DNA of 64,000 nt, taken from contig NZ_FNWF01000003.1 of assembly GCF_900106515.1 (NCBI RefSeq), positions 248,001 through 312,000 of the forward strand, in the 5' to 3' direction. The notes beneath the pieces are model-generated. The model had not been told where the DNA came from. It saw nothing but the letters and a program-made list of their open reading frames with translations, and ran no database searches. Shown here piece after piece: positions 1-8,013 of the stretch. Both the position numbers and the translations under genes were made by a program. Within the stretch, counting starts at the first letter, position 1, and each line of letters starts with the position of its first letter. This DNA comes from Peptoniphilus lacydonensis. Lineage in GTDB: Bacteria; Bacillota; Clostridia; Tissierellales; Peptoniphilaceae.

Positions 1-515
1 TAATTGGAATTTTAAATGTGAAAGATATTTTCCGCATGGACAAATCCAAAACTTTATCAGAAAATAAAGATTATTTTAAAAAACCTTTTTTCACTTTTCA
101 ATACAAACCCACAGGTAAACTTTTCAATGAAATGAGGCAAAATAAACTTTCTGTTGCAATTGTAACTGACGAATACGGAGGAACAGAAGGCATGATAACT
201 TTTGAAGACATTATCGAAAAAATTGTTGGACAAATCTCTGACGAATATGACACCGAAGAAGATCAAGACATTGTAAAAGTTGCACAAGACAAATATTTAA
301 TTGACGGATCTGTAAATATTGACGAAATAAATATAAGACTTGGGACTGAACTTAAGTGTCATGAATTTGATTCTGTTGGAGGATTTATAATTGAAAAGTT
401 AGACAGATTTCCCAAACCAAATGAAGTTATAGAAATTGATAATCTAAAATTTACTATAATGAAAAGTAAAAAAAATAGAATAGAAAAGATCCTTTTAGAA
501 CTTCAAAATAAATAA
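1..515 (+). CDS. CBS-pair / CorC-HlyC domain protein, C-terminal part (CNNM/hemolysin-C family)
   Basis: The gene is cut by the left window edge; the reading frame is already open from base 3 (IGILNVKD...), so the GTG at 18 is internal. What remains is the end of the second CBS domain (ILNVKDIF, then VTDEYGGTEGMITFEDIIEKIVG, the typical tail of a CBS pair) followed by a CorC_HlyC domain (DKYLIDGSVNIDEIN, then FDSVGGFIIEKLDRFPKPNE). Full-length members are 400-450 residue membrane proteins with an N-terminal DUF21 transmembrane domain and are linked to Mg2+/Co2+ efflux or homeostasis. The membrane part would lie to the left of this window and is not seen. A hairpin follows directly after the stop. 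Family assignment is firm; substrate is not. Confidence 0.85.
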   Translation, partial: IGILNVKDIFRMDKSKTLSENKDYFKKPFFTFQYKPTGKLFNEMRQNKLSVAIVTDEYGGTEGMITFEDIIEKIVGQISDEYDTEEDQDIVKVAQDKYLIDGSVNIDEINIRLGTELKCHEFDSVGGFIIEKLDRFPKPNEVIEIDNLKFTIMKSKKNRIEKILLELQNK

Positions 516-562
516 AAAAATCCCTATTAATTCTTCTGTCAAAGTTTTAATAGGAATTTTTA
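516..562 (+). terminator. Rho-independent terminator after the CBS/CorC gene
   Basis: Inverted repeat AATCCCTATTAA / TTAATAGGAATT (one mismatch) around a loop of about 13 nt, followed by a T run. It directly follows the stop codon and faces the convergent gltS gene. Confidence 0.7.
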
Positions 563-577
563 ATAAGCACAAGTTTA

Positions 578-607
578 TAAAAAAATAGAGTAAGCAAAAA
601 CTCACTC
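578..607 (-). terminator. Terminator of gltS
   Basis: Read on the minus strand: GAGTGAG, loop TTTTTG, CTTACTC (one G-U pair), then TATTTTTTTA. It lies 12 nt past the gltS stop. Confidence 0.7.
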
Positions 608-618
608 CATTTAAATTA

Positions 619-1881
619 TTACATTCCACTAACTATTTTACCAAAGAAAGATAAGAAAAGTGGATTATAAATATCATCAATTATTACTGCAAAAGATGGA
701 TACAATACCCAAGCTATATTGTTATAACCATAAGTGTCCATTACAGCTTTTGTATTTGCAACTGCATTTGGTCCAGAGCCACAACCCCAACCGCAGTTTC
801 CAGCTGCCATTACAGCTGCGCCATAATTTCTTCCAAATAAATTATAAGAAACTAGAATTGTAAATAGTGCAATTAAAATTGCTTGAGTTAACAAAACTAT
901 TCCCATTTGTCCTAAATGGCTTAAAAGTTTTGTTATATCTATTGTCATTAAAACTAGTGCAAGATAAAGTTCCAAAAACATATGCTCAATTGCACTTATT
1001 TCTGCTACATAAGTATCCTTTCCTCTTTTTTCAATAATATTTCTTGCAATTGCTCCAGCAAATAAACATCCTATAAACTTAGGCATTTCAATTCCAGGGA
1101 TACTATCAAGTAAGAAATATATAGGCATTCCTAATGCTGAAACTAAAAGAACCATTGCAAAAGCAACAATCATTCTCCCGTCATTTAATGCATGAACTTC
1201 ATTTTTAAGTTCAGATTCTGGTCTATCATTTGGATCAGCTTTTAAATTATTTTTTCTAATTAAAAATGCTGCAACAGGTCCACCAATTAATGATCCCATA
1301 ATATTTCCCATAGTTCCTGCTGCAACACCTATTTCCGTTATTCCTTCAGGTGCTCCCCATTTTTCAAAAATAGGTCCAAAGGCAGATGCTGTTCCAACCC
1401 CACCAGACATTGCTGCTGAAGAACATTGGAGTGCAAATAATGGATGCATTCCTATTGCCCTTCCAACTAAAACGCCAACAATATCTTGTAAAGTAATCAA
1501 TAAACAAGCTGCAAAAGCTATGTTAAAAATAAGTTTTCCACCAGCTTTTTTAAATAAAGATGCGGAAAACCCATATCCAACTGTCAAGAAAAATACATTT
1601 TGTGCAAGATCTTTCGTAATCTTTGCATCAAAACTAAAGGCTATAAGTCCTGATAATTTTATTATTGCAATAATTACAGAAAATATAAGTCCTGAAACAA
1701 CTGGTGCAGGTATTGCATACTTTTTAAGAGCAACTGAGTGACTTACGCACCATCTTCCTGCAAAAATTATCAAAGCTGCTATCCCAAGAGTACACAAATA
1801 CTCAAACTCAAATGATGCAACTCCTCCATTTTCGCCAGGAGTGTAAGTTCCAAAATAATTTAGTACACTTTCTAGTGTCAT
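619..1881 (-). CDS. gltS: Sodium/glutamate symporter, GltS (ESS) family
   Basis: Predicted Na+-coupled glutamate uptake carrier of the inner membrane, 420 aa. The protein is nearly all hydrophobic helices and carries the duplicated glycine/serine-rich stretches of GltS proteins: SSAAMSGGVGTASAFGPIFEKWG near the middle and NCGWGCGSGPNAVANTKAVMDTYG near the C-terminus. The start is placed at 1881 rather than at 1908 because AAGGGGG sits 5 nt before this ATG (MTLESVLNY), while the upstream codons have no ribosome site. It is a single gene with its own terminator, and a TATAAT-like -10 is seen near 1947-1952. Related ESS carriers may take other dicarboxylic amino acids, so the substrate is family-based inference. 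Confidence 0.85.
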   Translation of the reverse strand: MTLESVLNYFGTYTPGENGGVASFEFEYLCTLGIAALIIFAGRWCVSHSVALKKYAIPAPVVSGLIFSVIIAIIKLSGLIAFSFDAKITKDLAQNVFFLTVGYGFSASLFKKAGGKLIFNIAFAACLLITLQDIVGVLVGRAIGMHPLFALQCSSAAMSGGVGTASAFGPIFEKWGAPEGITEIGVAAGTMGNIMGSLIGGPVAAFLIRKNNLKADPNDRPESELKNEVHALNDGRMIVAFAMVLLVSALGMPIYFLLDSIPGIEMPKFIGCLFAGAIARNIIEKRGKDTYVAEISAIEHMFLELYLALVLMTIDITKLLSHLGQMGIVLLTQAILIALFTILVSYNLFGRNYGAAVMAAGNCGWGCGSGPNAVANTKAVMDTYGYNNIAWVLYPSFAVIIDDIYNPLFLSFFGKIVSGM

Positions 1882-2061
1882 AAAAACCCCCTTAATATAA
1901 TTAGACATAACTTCATATTATAATTATAAGTATCGTCTTTATTTACATTATAGCACAGATAATATTATTGTATAAAAACTTTTCTTTAATGAATTACTTT
2001 TTTACTTAATTAATAATTATTACATTATTTGCATCTGAAATTTTTCGATGTGGAATTAAAT

Positions 2062-2096
2062 AATAGAAAAATTCCCTAATCTAAATATTAGGGAAC
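2062..2096 (-). terminator. Terminator of the small acidic protein gene
   Basis: Perfect 9-bp stem TTCCCTAAT / ATTAGGGAA with a 6-nt loop; on the minus strand it is followed by TTTTT. It sits just past the 2118 stop codon. Confidence 0.8.
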
Positions 2097-2117
2097 ATCT
2101 TACAAAATTCTTCAATT

Positions 2118-2468
2118 TTAAACTTCTACTACTTGAATATTTGAATCTTTCCAACTTGCATCTTTGCCGAGTCTTTCCACAATATCTATCAAAGTTTCAT
2201 CATCTTCTTGATCTTCTGAAATAGGAATAACTCTCATATCGTAGTTGTGGGGTATACTTTCCACCTCATTTCCAAGATCAACTTTTAACATTACTCTGTT
2301 TTTTAAATTTTTAAGTTCGTCGCTATCTTCTACTTTTATGTACTTTCCATCTCTTCTAGTGTAGAAAAAAATATCTTCGCCATATTTTTCCCTATAATAA
2401 ATCATATAAGTCTCACAAGAAAATTGAAAACTTCCAAGTGGACTAATGTCAAAAATTACTTTTTTCAT
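2118..2468 (-). CDS. Uncharacterised small acidic protein
   Basis: 116 aa, not recognised. It looks real: a good Shine-Dalgarno (AAGGTGAG) precedes the ATG, an extended -10 (TGTTATAAT, hexamer at 2486-2491) lies just upstream so that the leader would be only about a dozen nt, and a clean terminator follows. The protein is soluble with no signal peptide or membrane segment, and is rich in D/E with alternating hydrophobic residues (MKKVIFDISPLGSFQF, YREKYGEDIFFYTRRDGKYI, RVMLKVDLGNEVE), suggesting a small beta-rich fold. It is monocistronic between gltS and the SLH/hemerythrin group. No function is proposed. Confidence 0.7.
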   Translation of the reverse strand: MKKVIFDISPLGSFQFSCETYMIYYREKYGEDIFFYTRRDGKYIKVEDSDELKNLKNRVMLKVDLGNEVESIPHNYDMRVIPISEDQEDDETLIDIVERLGKDASWKDSNIQVVEV

Positions 2469-2542
2469 TAACTCACCTTGAAAGTATTATAACATAATTA
2501 TTTAATTTTATATACAAATTAAATATATTTGTAAAATTTCTG

Positions 2543-3412
2543 TTAAATATTACGCACAATAGAAGAAATAACTTCTTCTCTTTTCATTTCATTTTTAGGA
2601 TTAAATTTTTTATTTGAATCCAAATTTAAATAATTTCCACTTATAGATTTGTTGACAGAATCCTTTGCGTAATTAGAAATATTTTTTTCATCCTCTATTT
2701 TTATATTTTTACTCTCCTTTAAATTAAATAAATTGGAAATTACAACTGCATAATCTTCTCTTGTTATGTGAGCTTTGGGCAAAAACTTTCCATCACTTTT
2801 CCCCTTCATAAGTCCAAGATCATAAGCCATATTTACATATTTATTGTCAGTATCTGCAAAATGTTTTACAGAACCTTGTGCACTTCTCTTATACTTTGTT
2901 TCATAAGTTTTTACAACAATTTCTGCAAGCTCTTCTCTAGTTATTTTTTCCTTTGCATTTGAAAAAGTATCTTTAGATAAAATCTTTAAATTTTGTGCCT
3001 TTAAAAGATCTTCATAAGCCCAAGAACTATAATTTCTAAATACAGTTGCCTTTCCCAAATGAAGTGGACCTGTAAAATTAGAACTATTATCTCCCTTTGC
3101 AAATCTAAGTCTAAAACTATATCCGCTTGAAGGTCCAACTAAATTATCAAGTTCACTTTGAGAAATGGAGATATACTTCTTATTATTCTTTTCAGATATG
3201 TTTTTTATTAATTTTGATTTTTTATTTGAATTTACTACGCTTGTAACTTCCACTTCTATTTGATCATTTTTATTTGCATTTTTAACTTCAAAAGTATAAT
3301 TTTCCTTTTCCTTTATAGCACTCACATTTAATGGAATTGCAATTTCCTTTGATGCAAAAACACTAAAAGGTAGCATAATTAAAACTATTATAACTATAAA
3401 TATTTTTTTCAT
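2543..3412 (-). CDS. Secreted protein with three C-terminal SLH repeats
   Basis: 289 aa cell-surface protein. Residues 1-20 form a signal peptide (MKKIF, hydrophobic core, cleavage after VFA). Residues about 25-120 are a beta-rich region of unknown role. From about 125 there are three S-layer-homology repeats: one starting SSWAYEDLLKAQNLKIL and ending KITREELAEIVVKTYE; one starting FADTDNKYVNMAYDLGLMKG with the typical DGKFLP and ITREDYAVVISNLF; and a weaker third (YAKDSVNKSISGNYL, NPKNEMKREEVISSIV). SLH repeats bind secondary cell-wall polymers, so this should be anchored to the wall. The ATG has GAGGTGA upstream. It follows the hemerythrin gene with no clear terminator between them, so co-transcription is possible. 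Confidence 0.85.
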   Translation of the reverse strand: MKKIFIVIIVLIMLPFSVFASKEIAIPLNVSAIKEKENYTFEVKNANKNDQIEVEVTSVVNSNKKSKLIKNISEKNNKKYISISQSELDNLVGPSSGYSFRLRFAKGDNSSNFTGPLHLGKATVFRNYSSWAYEDLLKAQNLKILSKDTFSNAKEKITREELAEIVVKTYETKYKRSAQGSVKHFADTDNKYVNMAYDLGLMKGKSDGKFLPKAHITREDYAVVISNLFNLKESKNIKIEDEKNISNYAKDSVNKSISGNYLNLDSNKKFNPKNEMKREEVISSIVRNI

Positions 3413-3492
3413 TTTTCACCTCGAGGATTAATAATAACAAAAATCCTTGGAAAAATCTTTAAATTTTATAATTTGTAATAATTTTGTAATCT

Positions 3493-4044
3493 TTATATTC
3501 CCAAATCTCTCATTAATTTTTCTTTTTCAAAATTATTTTTCATTTCTTCATCAATTCTCTTTTTTAAATCCATTGCAACTTTTTTCTTTATATCTTCAGG
3601 TAGATTTTTTAGAGCAAAGGGGTAGACAACTTCATTTTCTTTCTCTGCGTGGTTTCGAAGAAGAGTGACATAACTCATCGCACTTGTTATTATATAAAGT
3701 TTATTCTTTTCACAACTATATCTTTTAAAATCATCTAAACTCTTCTCAAGTTCTGTCACATAATTTCTAGCCATTTGATGTTCCACAAGCATTCCACCAC
3801 GCACAACTTTTTCCGCAACTGGTCCCAGATTTTCTAGCATCGCTTTAAATAAAATGTCCTCTTCCTTTTTATGATGTCTTCCATCTGCATAATTTCTTAT
3901 AAAAACTATTGCCTTATTAAAAAATTCTTCATCCACATTTCCATTTAAAACTTCAATACATTTTTCTTCCATTTTGTCACAAAAACTAAGTATCTCTTCA
4001 TGTTCTTTTTCCAAATAATCGATTTCATTTTTTAAAATTTTCAT
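3493..4044 (-). CDS. Hemerythrin-domain (HHE) cation-binding protein
   Basis: 183 aa cytoplasmic four-helix protein with the diiron-binding pattern of bacterial hemerythrins: H15 (LEKEHEEI), H57/H58 with E61/E62 (RHHKKEEDILF), H89 (LVEHQMARNYV) and H132 with E136 (NHAEKENEVVYPFA). In anaerobes such proteins bind O2 or NO, or handle iron-sulfur repair and oxidative/nitrosative stress; which applies here is not shown. It is the second gene of an operon: the upstream gene ends 9 nt before this start. A palindrome typical of CRP/FNR-family regulators stands in the operon's promoter region, which fits redox or NO control. Confidence 0.88.
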   Translation of the reverse strand: MKILKNEIDYLEKEHEEILSFCDKMEEKCIEVLNGNVDEEFFNKAIVFIRNYADGRHHKKEEDILFKAMLENLGPVAEKVVRGGMLVEHQMARNYVTELEKSLDDFKRYSCEKNKLYIITSAMSYVTLLRNHAEKENEVVYPFALKNLPEDIKKKVAMDLKKRIDEEMKNNFEKEKLMRDLGI

Positions 4045-4052
4045 TTTATCAC

Positions 4053-4625
4053 CTACCTAATGACGTAATCTCCATTAATGTTTTCGAAGTTTAATTTTGA
4101 ATCAACCAAACTTCCTTTAATGAATTCATCGCGAAGTGTCCAATAAATTTCTGGATCAACAAATTTTTGCCAAATTTCTTTGTGCACATCGCTTATTACC
4201 CTAAAAATTAATTCATCCTCATCATCTTTAATTATCGTAAGAGCGTGGTCGCAAGGCATTCCATCTAAAAATTTAGAAGTAATAAATTGAAAAACTTCCA
4301 TGGGGAAATTCCCTGCGTCATAATTTTTCCCAAATTCAAAATATCTTTTCTTTAATTCTTCTAGATCAAAGTCTTTAAGTAGAATTGAAACAGCTTTCGC
4401 CAGTCTATTTTCACTTCTATTTACTCTATCATTTAACCAGCCGTGAATGTTGTTTTCATCAATAATATTTTTTAAATCTCCTTTTTCAATAGGAAAATCA
4501 TTATCAAGTTCTTCCAAAATGTTTTCTTTGTCCTTTGATAAATCTAATAAATAATCTAAAATTTCTTCTTGAAAAATGATTTTATTATACATCATATAGT
4601 GTATATGTCCTAAAAATAAACTCAT
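4053..4625 (-). CDS. Uncharacterised protein in hemerythrin operon
   Basis: 190 aa, first gene of the operon with the hemerythrin protein. The start is placed at 4625 (MSLFLGHIHYMMYNK) because AGAGGGAT lies just before this ATG; codons further upstream lack a ribosome site and would run into the operator palindrome. The protein is helical and acidic, with no signal peptide. It holds a cysteine and histidine in GMPCDHALTIIKDDED and several scattered histidines near the N-terminus (GHIHYMMYN) that could bind a metal, but no complete motif is recognised. I recall similar MSLFLG-starting proteins beside redox genes in other clostridia, without an assigned function. Pairing with a diiron protein suggests a role in the same stress response; this is inference. 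Confidence 0.75.
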   Translation of the reverse strand: MSLFLGHIHYMMYNKIIFQEEILDYLLDLSKDKENILEELDNDFPIEKGDLKNIIDENNIHGWLNDRVNRSENRLAKAVSILLKDFDLEELKKRYFEFGKNYDAGNFPMEVFQFITSKFLDGMPCDHALTIIKDDEDELIFRVISDVHKEIWQKFVDPEIYWTLRDEFIKGSLVDSKLNFENINGDYVIR

Positions 4626-4640
4626 CTTATCCCTCTTTTC

Positions 4641-4691
4641 TAATAAAATAATAACATTTAGAACAAAAAAATAATGTGACATTTATCACAT
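4641..4691 (-). promoter_or_regulatory. CRP/FNR-type operator and promoter of the hemerythrin operon
   Basis: ATGTGA-N6-TCACAT at 4674-4691 is a perfect inverted repeat with the TGTGA-N6-TCACA layout of CRP-family sites; with one mismatch it extends by three more bases per arm. A -10-like TATTAT (4648-4653 on the minus strand) would put the transcription start near 4641 and the palindrome centre near -41.5, the class II activator position. The palindrome is seen directly; the -10 is a plausible choice among several AT-rich words. Confidence 0.6.
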
Positions 4692-4702
4692 AATAAAAAA
4701 AA

Positions 4703-4734
4703 TATATAAAAAAAAGCGAGACCTGAGTCTCACT
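4703..4734 (-). terminator. Terminator of yceD-rpmF
   Basis: On the minus strand AGTGAGAC, loop TCAG, GTCTCGCT (8 bp, one wobble) followed by eight T. It separates rpmF from the hemerythrin promoter and shows that the usual plsX-fab genes do not follow rpmF here. Confidence 0.9.
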
Positions 4735-4743
4735 TTCACTTTG

Positions 4744-4926
4744 TTATTCTGCTTCTGCAATAATTTCTTTGCCTGCATAGTGTCCACAATTAGGACAAAC
4801 TCTATGAGGTAATTTCATTTCATGGCAGTTAGGACATTCAACTACTGTCGCTTTATTTAATCTGTAAGAAGATGCTCTTCTCTTATTCTTTCTTTGTTTT
4901 GAAGTTTTTCTCTTTGGTACGGCCAT
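4744..4926 (-). CDS. rpmF: 50S ribosomal protein L32
   Basis: 60 aa structural protein of the large ribosomal subunit. It begins MAVPKRKTSKQRKNKRR, the classic L32 start, and carries the four-cysteine zinc ribbon CPNC...CPNC (CPNCHEMKLPHRVCPNCGHY). It is the second gene of a bicistron with yceD, two nt downstream of the yceD stop, an arrangement conserved across bacteria. A strong terminator follows at once. Confidence 0.98.
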   Translation of the reverse strand: MAVPKRKTSKQRKNKRRASSYRLNKATVVECPNCHEMKLPHRVCPNCGHYAGKEIIAEAE

Positions 4927-4928
4927 TT

Positions 4929-5468
4929 TTACACCTCCTCATCTTTAAATAAATCTAATAACTTTCCAAATCTTGGATCTATTTCCTCTTCATTAAGACT
5001 ATGATCATGCACCTTACAATTACATGGTCCCTCATTTAAATTTTTGCCACATCGTGGACAAAGACCCTTGCAATCTTCACTACACAAATTTTTTCCACCA
5101 ATAGATGTAATTATTTGGGAGAAAATAATTTCGGAAAGATCTATTGAATCTTCTTCAACTTTAAAATACTCATCTACTGAATCTCTATCATATAAACTTG
5201 TATCCTTAAAATTGTAACCCTTGTAATTAGTCTTTTTTTCATTAATAAAAGGTGAAAGACATCTGTCACAAGTTGTCTTAAATTTGTAGGAAATATTTAG
5301 ACAAAGTTCTAACTCCCCTGTCAAATCATGAATATATCCATTGTACTCTACGGGATAAATGAGATTTAGATCTTCTAAATTTAAATCTGTATCATTATCA
5401 GTTAAATTTCCTTCAAAATCTAATCTAACATCGTTAGACGACAAAAAAGAGCTTAGATCTAATTTCAT
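4929..5468 (-). CDS. yceD: YceD/DUF177 family protein
   Basis: 179 aa cytoplasmic protein of the YceD (DUF177) family, needed for proper 23S rRNA accumulation in studied bacteria and nearly always encoded directly before rpmF, as here. A CDRC motif (TTCDRCLSPF) near residue 75 and a C-terminal cysteine cluster (CSEDCKGLCPRCGKN, then CNC) are typical of Gram-positive members. The ATG follows GAGGTGAG. Transcription should start from the perfect consensus promoter just upstream. Confidence 0.92.
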   Translation of the reverse strand: MKLDLSSFLSSNDVRLDFEGNLTDNDTDLNLEDLNLIYPVEYNGYIHDLTGELELCLNISYKFKTTCDRCLSPFINEKKTNYKGYNFKDTSLYDRDSVDEYFKVEEDSIDLSEIIFSQIITSIGGKNLCSEDCKGLCPRCGKNLNEGPCNCKVHDHSLNEEEIDPRFGKLLDLFKDEEV

Positions 5469-5496
5469 ATACTCACCTCAAAAATACATACAAATA

Positions 5497-5525
5497 ATTA
5501 TAACTTTCAAAAAAGAAATTGTCAA
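5497..5525 (-). promoter_or_regulatory. Perfect sigma-A consensus promoter for yceD-rpmF
   Basis: Read on the minus strand: TTGACA (5520-5525), 17-nt spacer, TATAAT (5497-5502). Both hexamers match the consensus at all positions with ideal spacing, as expected for a ribosomal-protein transcript. Confidence 0.92.
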
Positions 5526-5539
5526 TAGAATATTAAAAT

Positions 5540-6736
5540 TTATGCGTTGACAAGTTCCTTAGTATCTCTTGCAATCATAAGCTCTTCATTAGTTGGAATA
5601 ACAAGAACTTTAATAGAAGAATCGTCAGAAGAAATAAGTTTGTCTTCTCCTCTTACATTATTTCTTTCTGGATCAATTTTAATTCCAAGAGAAGATAAGC
5701 CATTTACAATTGATTCTCTCATTTCAACTGAGTTTTCACCAACTCCTGCTGTGAATACAATACCGTCTACATGGTCAAGTTCTGTCATGTATGATCCAAT
5801 ATATCCGCGAACCCTTTTTTCAAAAATATCAAGTGCAAGCTTTGCTCTTTCATTTCCTTCATCTCTTGCAGTTTCAATATCTCTAAAGTCACTTGATACT
5901 CCAGAAATTCCAAGAACCCCAGATTTTTTATTCATAAGTGTATTTAATTCTTCAGCAGAAAGATTTTCTTTTTCCATTAAAAATGGAAGAATAGCTGGAT
6001 CTAAATCTCCACATCTAGTTCCCATTGCAAGTCCTTCAAGTGGTGTGAATCCCATTGATGTATCAATTGACTTACCATTTTTAACTGCACAAATACTTGA
6101 ACCATTCCCAAGGTGACAAGTAATTAAATTAACTTCATTTACATCTTTTCCAAGCATTTCTGCTGCCCTATTTGTGATGTATTTGTGGCTAGTTCCATGG
6201 AAACCAAATCTTCTAATTTTATATTTTTCATAATATTCGTAAGGAAGTGCATAGATATAGCTTTCGCGGGGCATAGTTTGATGGAAAGCTGTATCAAATA
6301 CTGCAACTTGTTTAACATTTGGAAGAAGTCTTTGACAAGCTTTAATTCCCATAATATTCGGTGGATTGTGAAGAGGAGCTATCTCAACATTATCTTCTAT
6401 TCCTTTTAAAACTTTTTCATCTATAATTACAGACTTAGCGAAATCTTCGCCGCCGTGAACTACTCTGTGACCCACTGCGTCAATTTCATCAAGAGATTTA
6501 ATTGCACCATATTCTTCATTAGTTAAAGATTCCATAACAAGTTCCAATGCTCTTTTGTGATCTTGCATTGCTGTTTCAATAGTTTTCTTTTCCTTTCCTA
6601 TTGTTTCATGCTTAATTCTTGAACCTTCAATCCCAATTCTTTCAACTAGACCCTTTGCCATCAATTCTTCAGTTTCCATATCAATAAGTTGATATTTTAA
6701 AGAAGACGATCCGCAATTAATTACTAATATCTTCAT
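5540..6736 (-). CDS. ackA: Acetate kinase
   Basis: 398 aa cytoplasmic enzyme that interconverts acetyl phosphate + ADP and acetate + ATP, giving fermentative ATP. Family signatures are clear: N-terminal [36 protein letters not shown] (phosphate loop), [21 protein letters not shown], and [10 protein letters not shown] near the C-terminus. Full length. AGGAGG is well placed before the ATG. The usual partner pta (phosphotransacetylase) is not beside it. It is divergent from tmcAL, whose enzyme consumes acetate. Confidence 0.97.
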   Translation of the reverse strand: MKILVINCGSSSLKYQLIDMETEELMAKGLVERIGIEGSRIKHETIGKEKKTIETAMQDHKRALELVMESLTNEEYGAIKSLDEIDAVGHRVVHGGEDFAKSVIIDEKVLKGIEDNVEIAPLHNPPNIMGIKACQRLLPNVKQVAVFDTAFHQTMPRESYIYALPYEYYEKYKIRRFGFHGTSHKYITNRAAEMLGKDVNEVNLITCHLGNGSSICAVKNGKSIDTSMGFTPLEGLAMGTRCGDLDPAILPFLMEKENLSAEELNTLMNKKSGVLGISGVSSDFRDIETARDEGNERAKLALDIFEKRVRGYIGSYMTELDHVDGIVFTAGVGENSVEMRESIVNGLSSLGIKIDPERNNVRGEDKLISSDDSSIKVLVIPTNEELMIARDTKELVNA

Positions 6737-6792
6737 ATTTCCTCCTCATATTTTTTTTATTTATTAAATATAGTATAATATCTAATAATAAT

Positions 6793-6819
6793 ATTATAAC
6801 AGATGAAGATTTTAGTCAA
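6793..6819 (-). promoter_or_regulatory. ackA promoter with extended -10
   Basis: On the minus strand TTGACT (6814-6819), 15-nt spacer, TGT-TATAAT (hexamer 6793-6798). The short spacer is compensated by the TGn extension. A plus-strand TATAAT at 6774-6779 may serve tmcAL. Confidence 0.6.
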
Positions 6820-6837
6820 TAATTGGAGTTTTAAAAT

Positions 6838-7977
6838 ATGAAAATTGCTTCTATAATAGCGGAATACAATCCCTTTCACAATGGTCACGCATACCAAATA
6901 CAAAAAATCAAAAATGAATACAGCGACTATATAGTAGTTATAATGAGCGGAAACTTTGTACAAAGAGGAGAACCTGCAATTATAAATAAATATGAAAGAG
7001 CTAAAATTGCAGTGGATAATGGTGCGAGCATTGTTCTAGAAAATCCTGTAATTTATTCCACATCAAATGCAGAAATATTTGCTCGTGGTGGAATTAATAT
7101 TTTAAACTCCATGAGAATTGTTAATAGACTTTACTTTGGAAGCGAAGATAATTTTAAAACTCTAGAAAAATTGCAAAATAAAATAGATGAAAACTTTGAC
7201 GACGGAAAAATTAAAAATTTTCTACATAAAGGTAATTCTTACATTAAATCTCGCGAACTTGCTATGGATTTTTTAACTTTTGAAGAAAAAGAAATTTTAA
7301 AGAAACCAAATAATATTTTGGGTCTTGAATATATAAAAAATCTAAAAAAATTAAATTCAAGTATAGAGCCACATTCAATTCCAAGAAAAAGTGTAAATCA
7401 CGATGATAATTTTTCTTATGAAGATTTTGCCTCTGCATCTTTTATAAGAAATAGAATTTATAAAGGTATAAATGTAGAAAAGTTTATCCCAAATTATAAA
7501 ATAATTCCAGAAAACAATCTAGAAAATTACTTTGAAATTTTTAAATACAAAATCATTTCAGAAAAAATAAATTTTTTAGATTACTTTGACTACGAAGTTG
7601 GACTAGAAAACAGAATTTTAGAAAATTTAGATGCCAAAAACTTTGAAGATTTTATAGAAAAAGTTTATTCCAAAAGGCATAGTCGCTCGAGAATAAAAAG
7701 ACTTTTATTAGAAATTTTATTAGATATAAAAAAAGATTTGATAAAAAAATCCTTTGAGTATCCCTATACAAGAGTGCTTGCTTGCGATAAAAATGGCATA
7801 GAAATTTTAAAAAAATCACAAAATATAAATAAAATTTATTCTCTTAAAAAATACTACGAGAATTCAGATGGAATAATAAAAGAGATGCTTGAAAAAGAAA
7901 TATATGCAAGTAATTTATATAATATAAAAAAAGGAAAAATAAAAACAGATTTTGCTACAAAAGTTTACAAAAAATAA
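6838..7977 (+). CDS. tmcAL: tRNA(Met) cytidine acetate ligase
   Basis: 379 aa, YlbM/TmcAL family. TmcAL activates acetate with ATP as acetyl-AMP and acetylates C34 of elongator tRNA-Met (ac4C), securing AUG decoding in Gram-positive bacteria. The N-terminal nucleotidyltransferase fold shows the HIGH-like EYNPFHNGH at residues 9-17, then SGNFVQRGEPAIINKYERAKIA and the STSNAEIFARGG segment usual in the family. Length is close to the usual 390-400. Start ATG with TTGGAG upstream. It stands divergent to ackA; in clostridia it is commonly near ackA/yceD/rpmF, so the location supports the call. The C-terminal half is lysine-rich and less conserved. Confidence 0.92.
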   Translation: MKIASIIAEYNPFHNGHAYQIQKIKNEYSDYIVVIMSGNFVQRGEPAIINKYERAKIAVDNGASIVLENPVIYSTSNAEIFARGGINILNSMRIVNRLYFGSEDNFKTLEKLQNKIDENFDDGKIKNFLHKGNSYIKSRELAMDFLTFEEKEILKKPNNILGLEYIKNLKKLNSSIEPHSIPRKSVNHDDNFSYEDFASASFIRNRIYKGINVEKFIPNYKIIPENNLENYFEIFKYKIISEKINFLDYFDYEVGLENRILENLDAKNFEDFIEKVYSKRHSRSRIKRLLLEILLDIKKDLIKKSFEYPYTRVLACDKNGIEILKKSQNINKIYSLKKYYENSDGIIKEMLEKEIYASNLYNIKKGKIKTDFATKVYKK

Positions 7978-8008
7978 AACACCGGAAAAATATCCAGTGT
8001 TTTATTTT
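7976..8008. terminator. Bidirectional terminator between tmcAL and ftsZ
   Basis: AAAACACCGG / CCAGTGTTTT (one mismatch) with an 8-nt loop, T run on both strands; serves the convergent tmcAL and ftsZ transcripts. Confidence 0.85.
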
Positions 8009-8013
8009 TAATT

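Noticed and set aside
5547-6116. Long open frame on the plus strand opposite ackA
   Set aside because: It is a mirror frame of the well-conserved acetate kinase gene, has no ribosome site, and its serine-rich translation matches no family.
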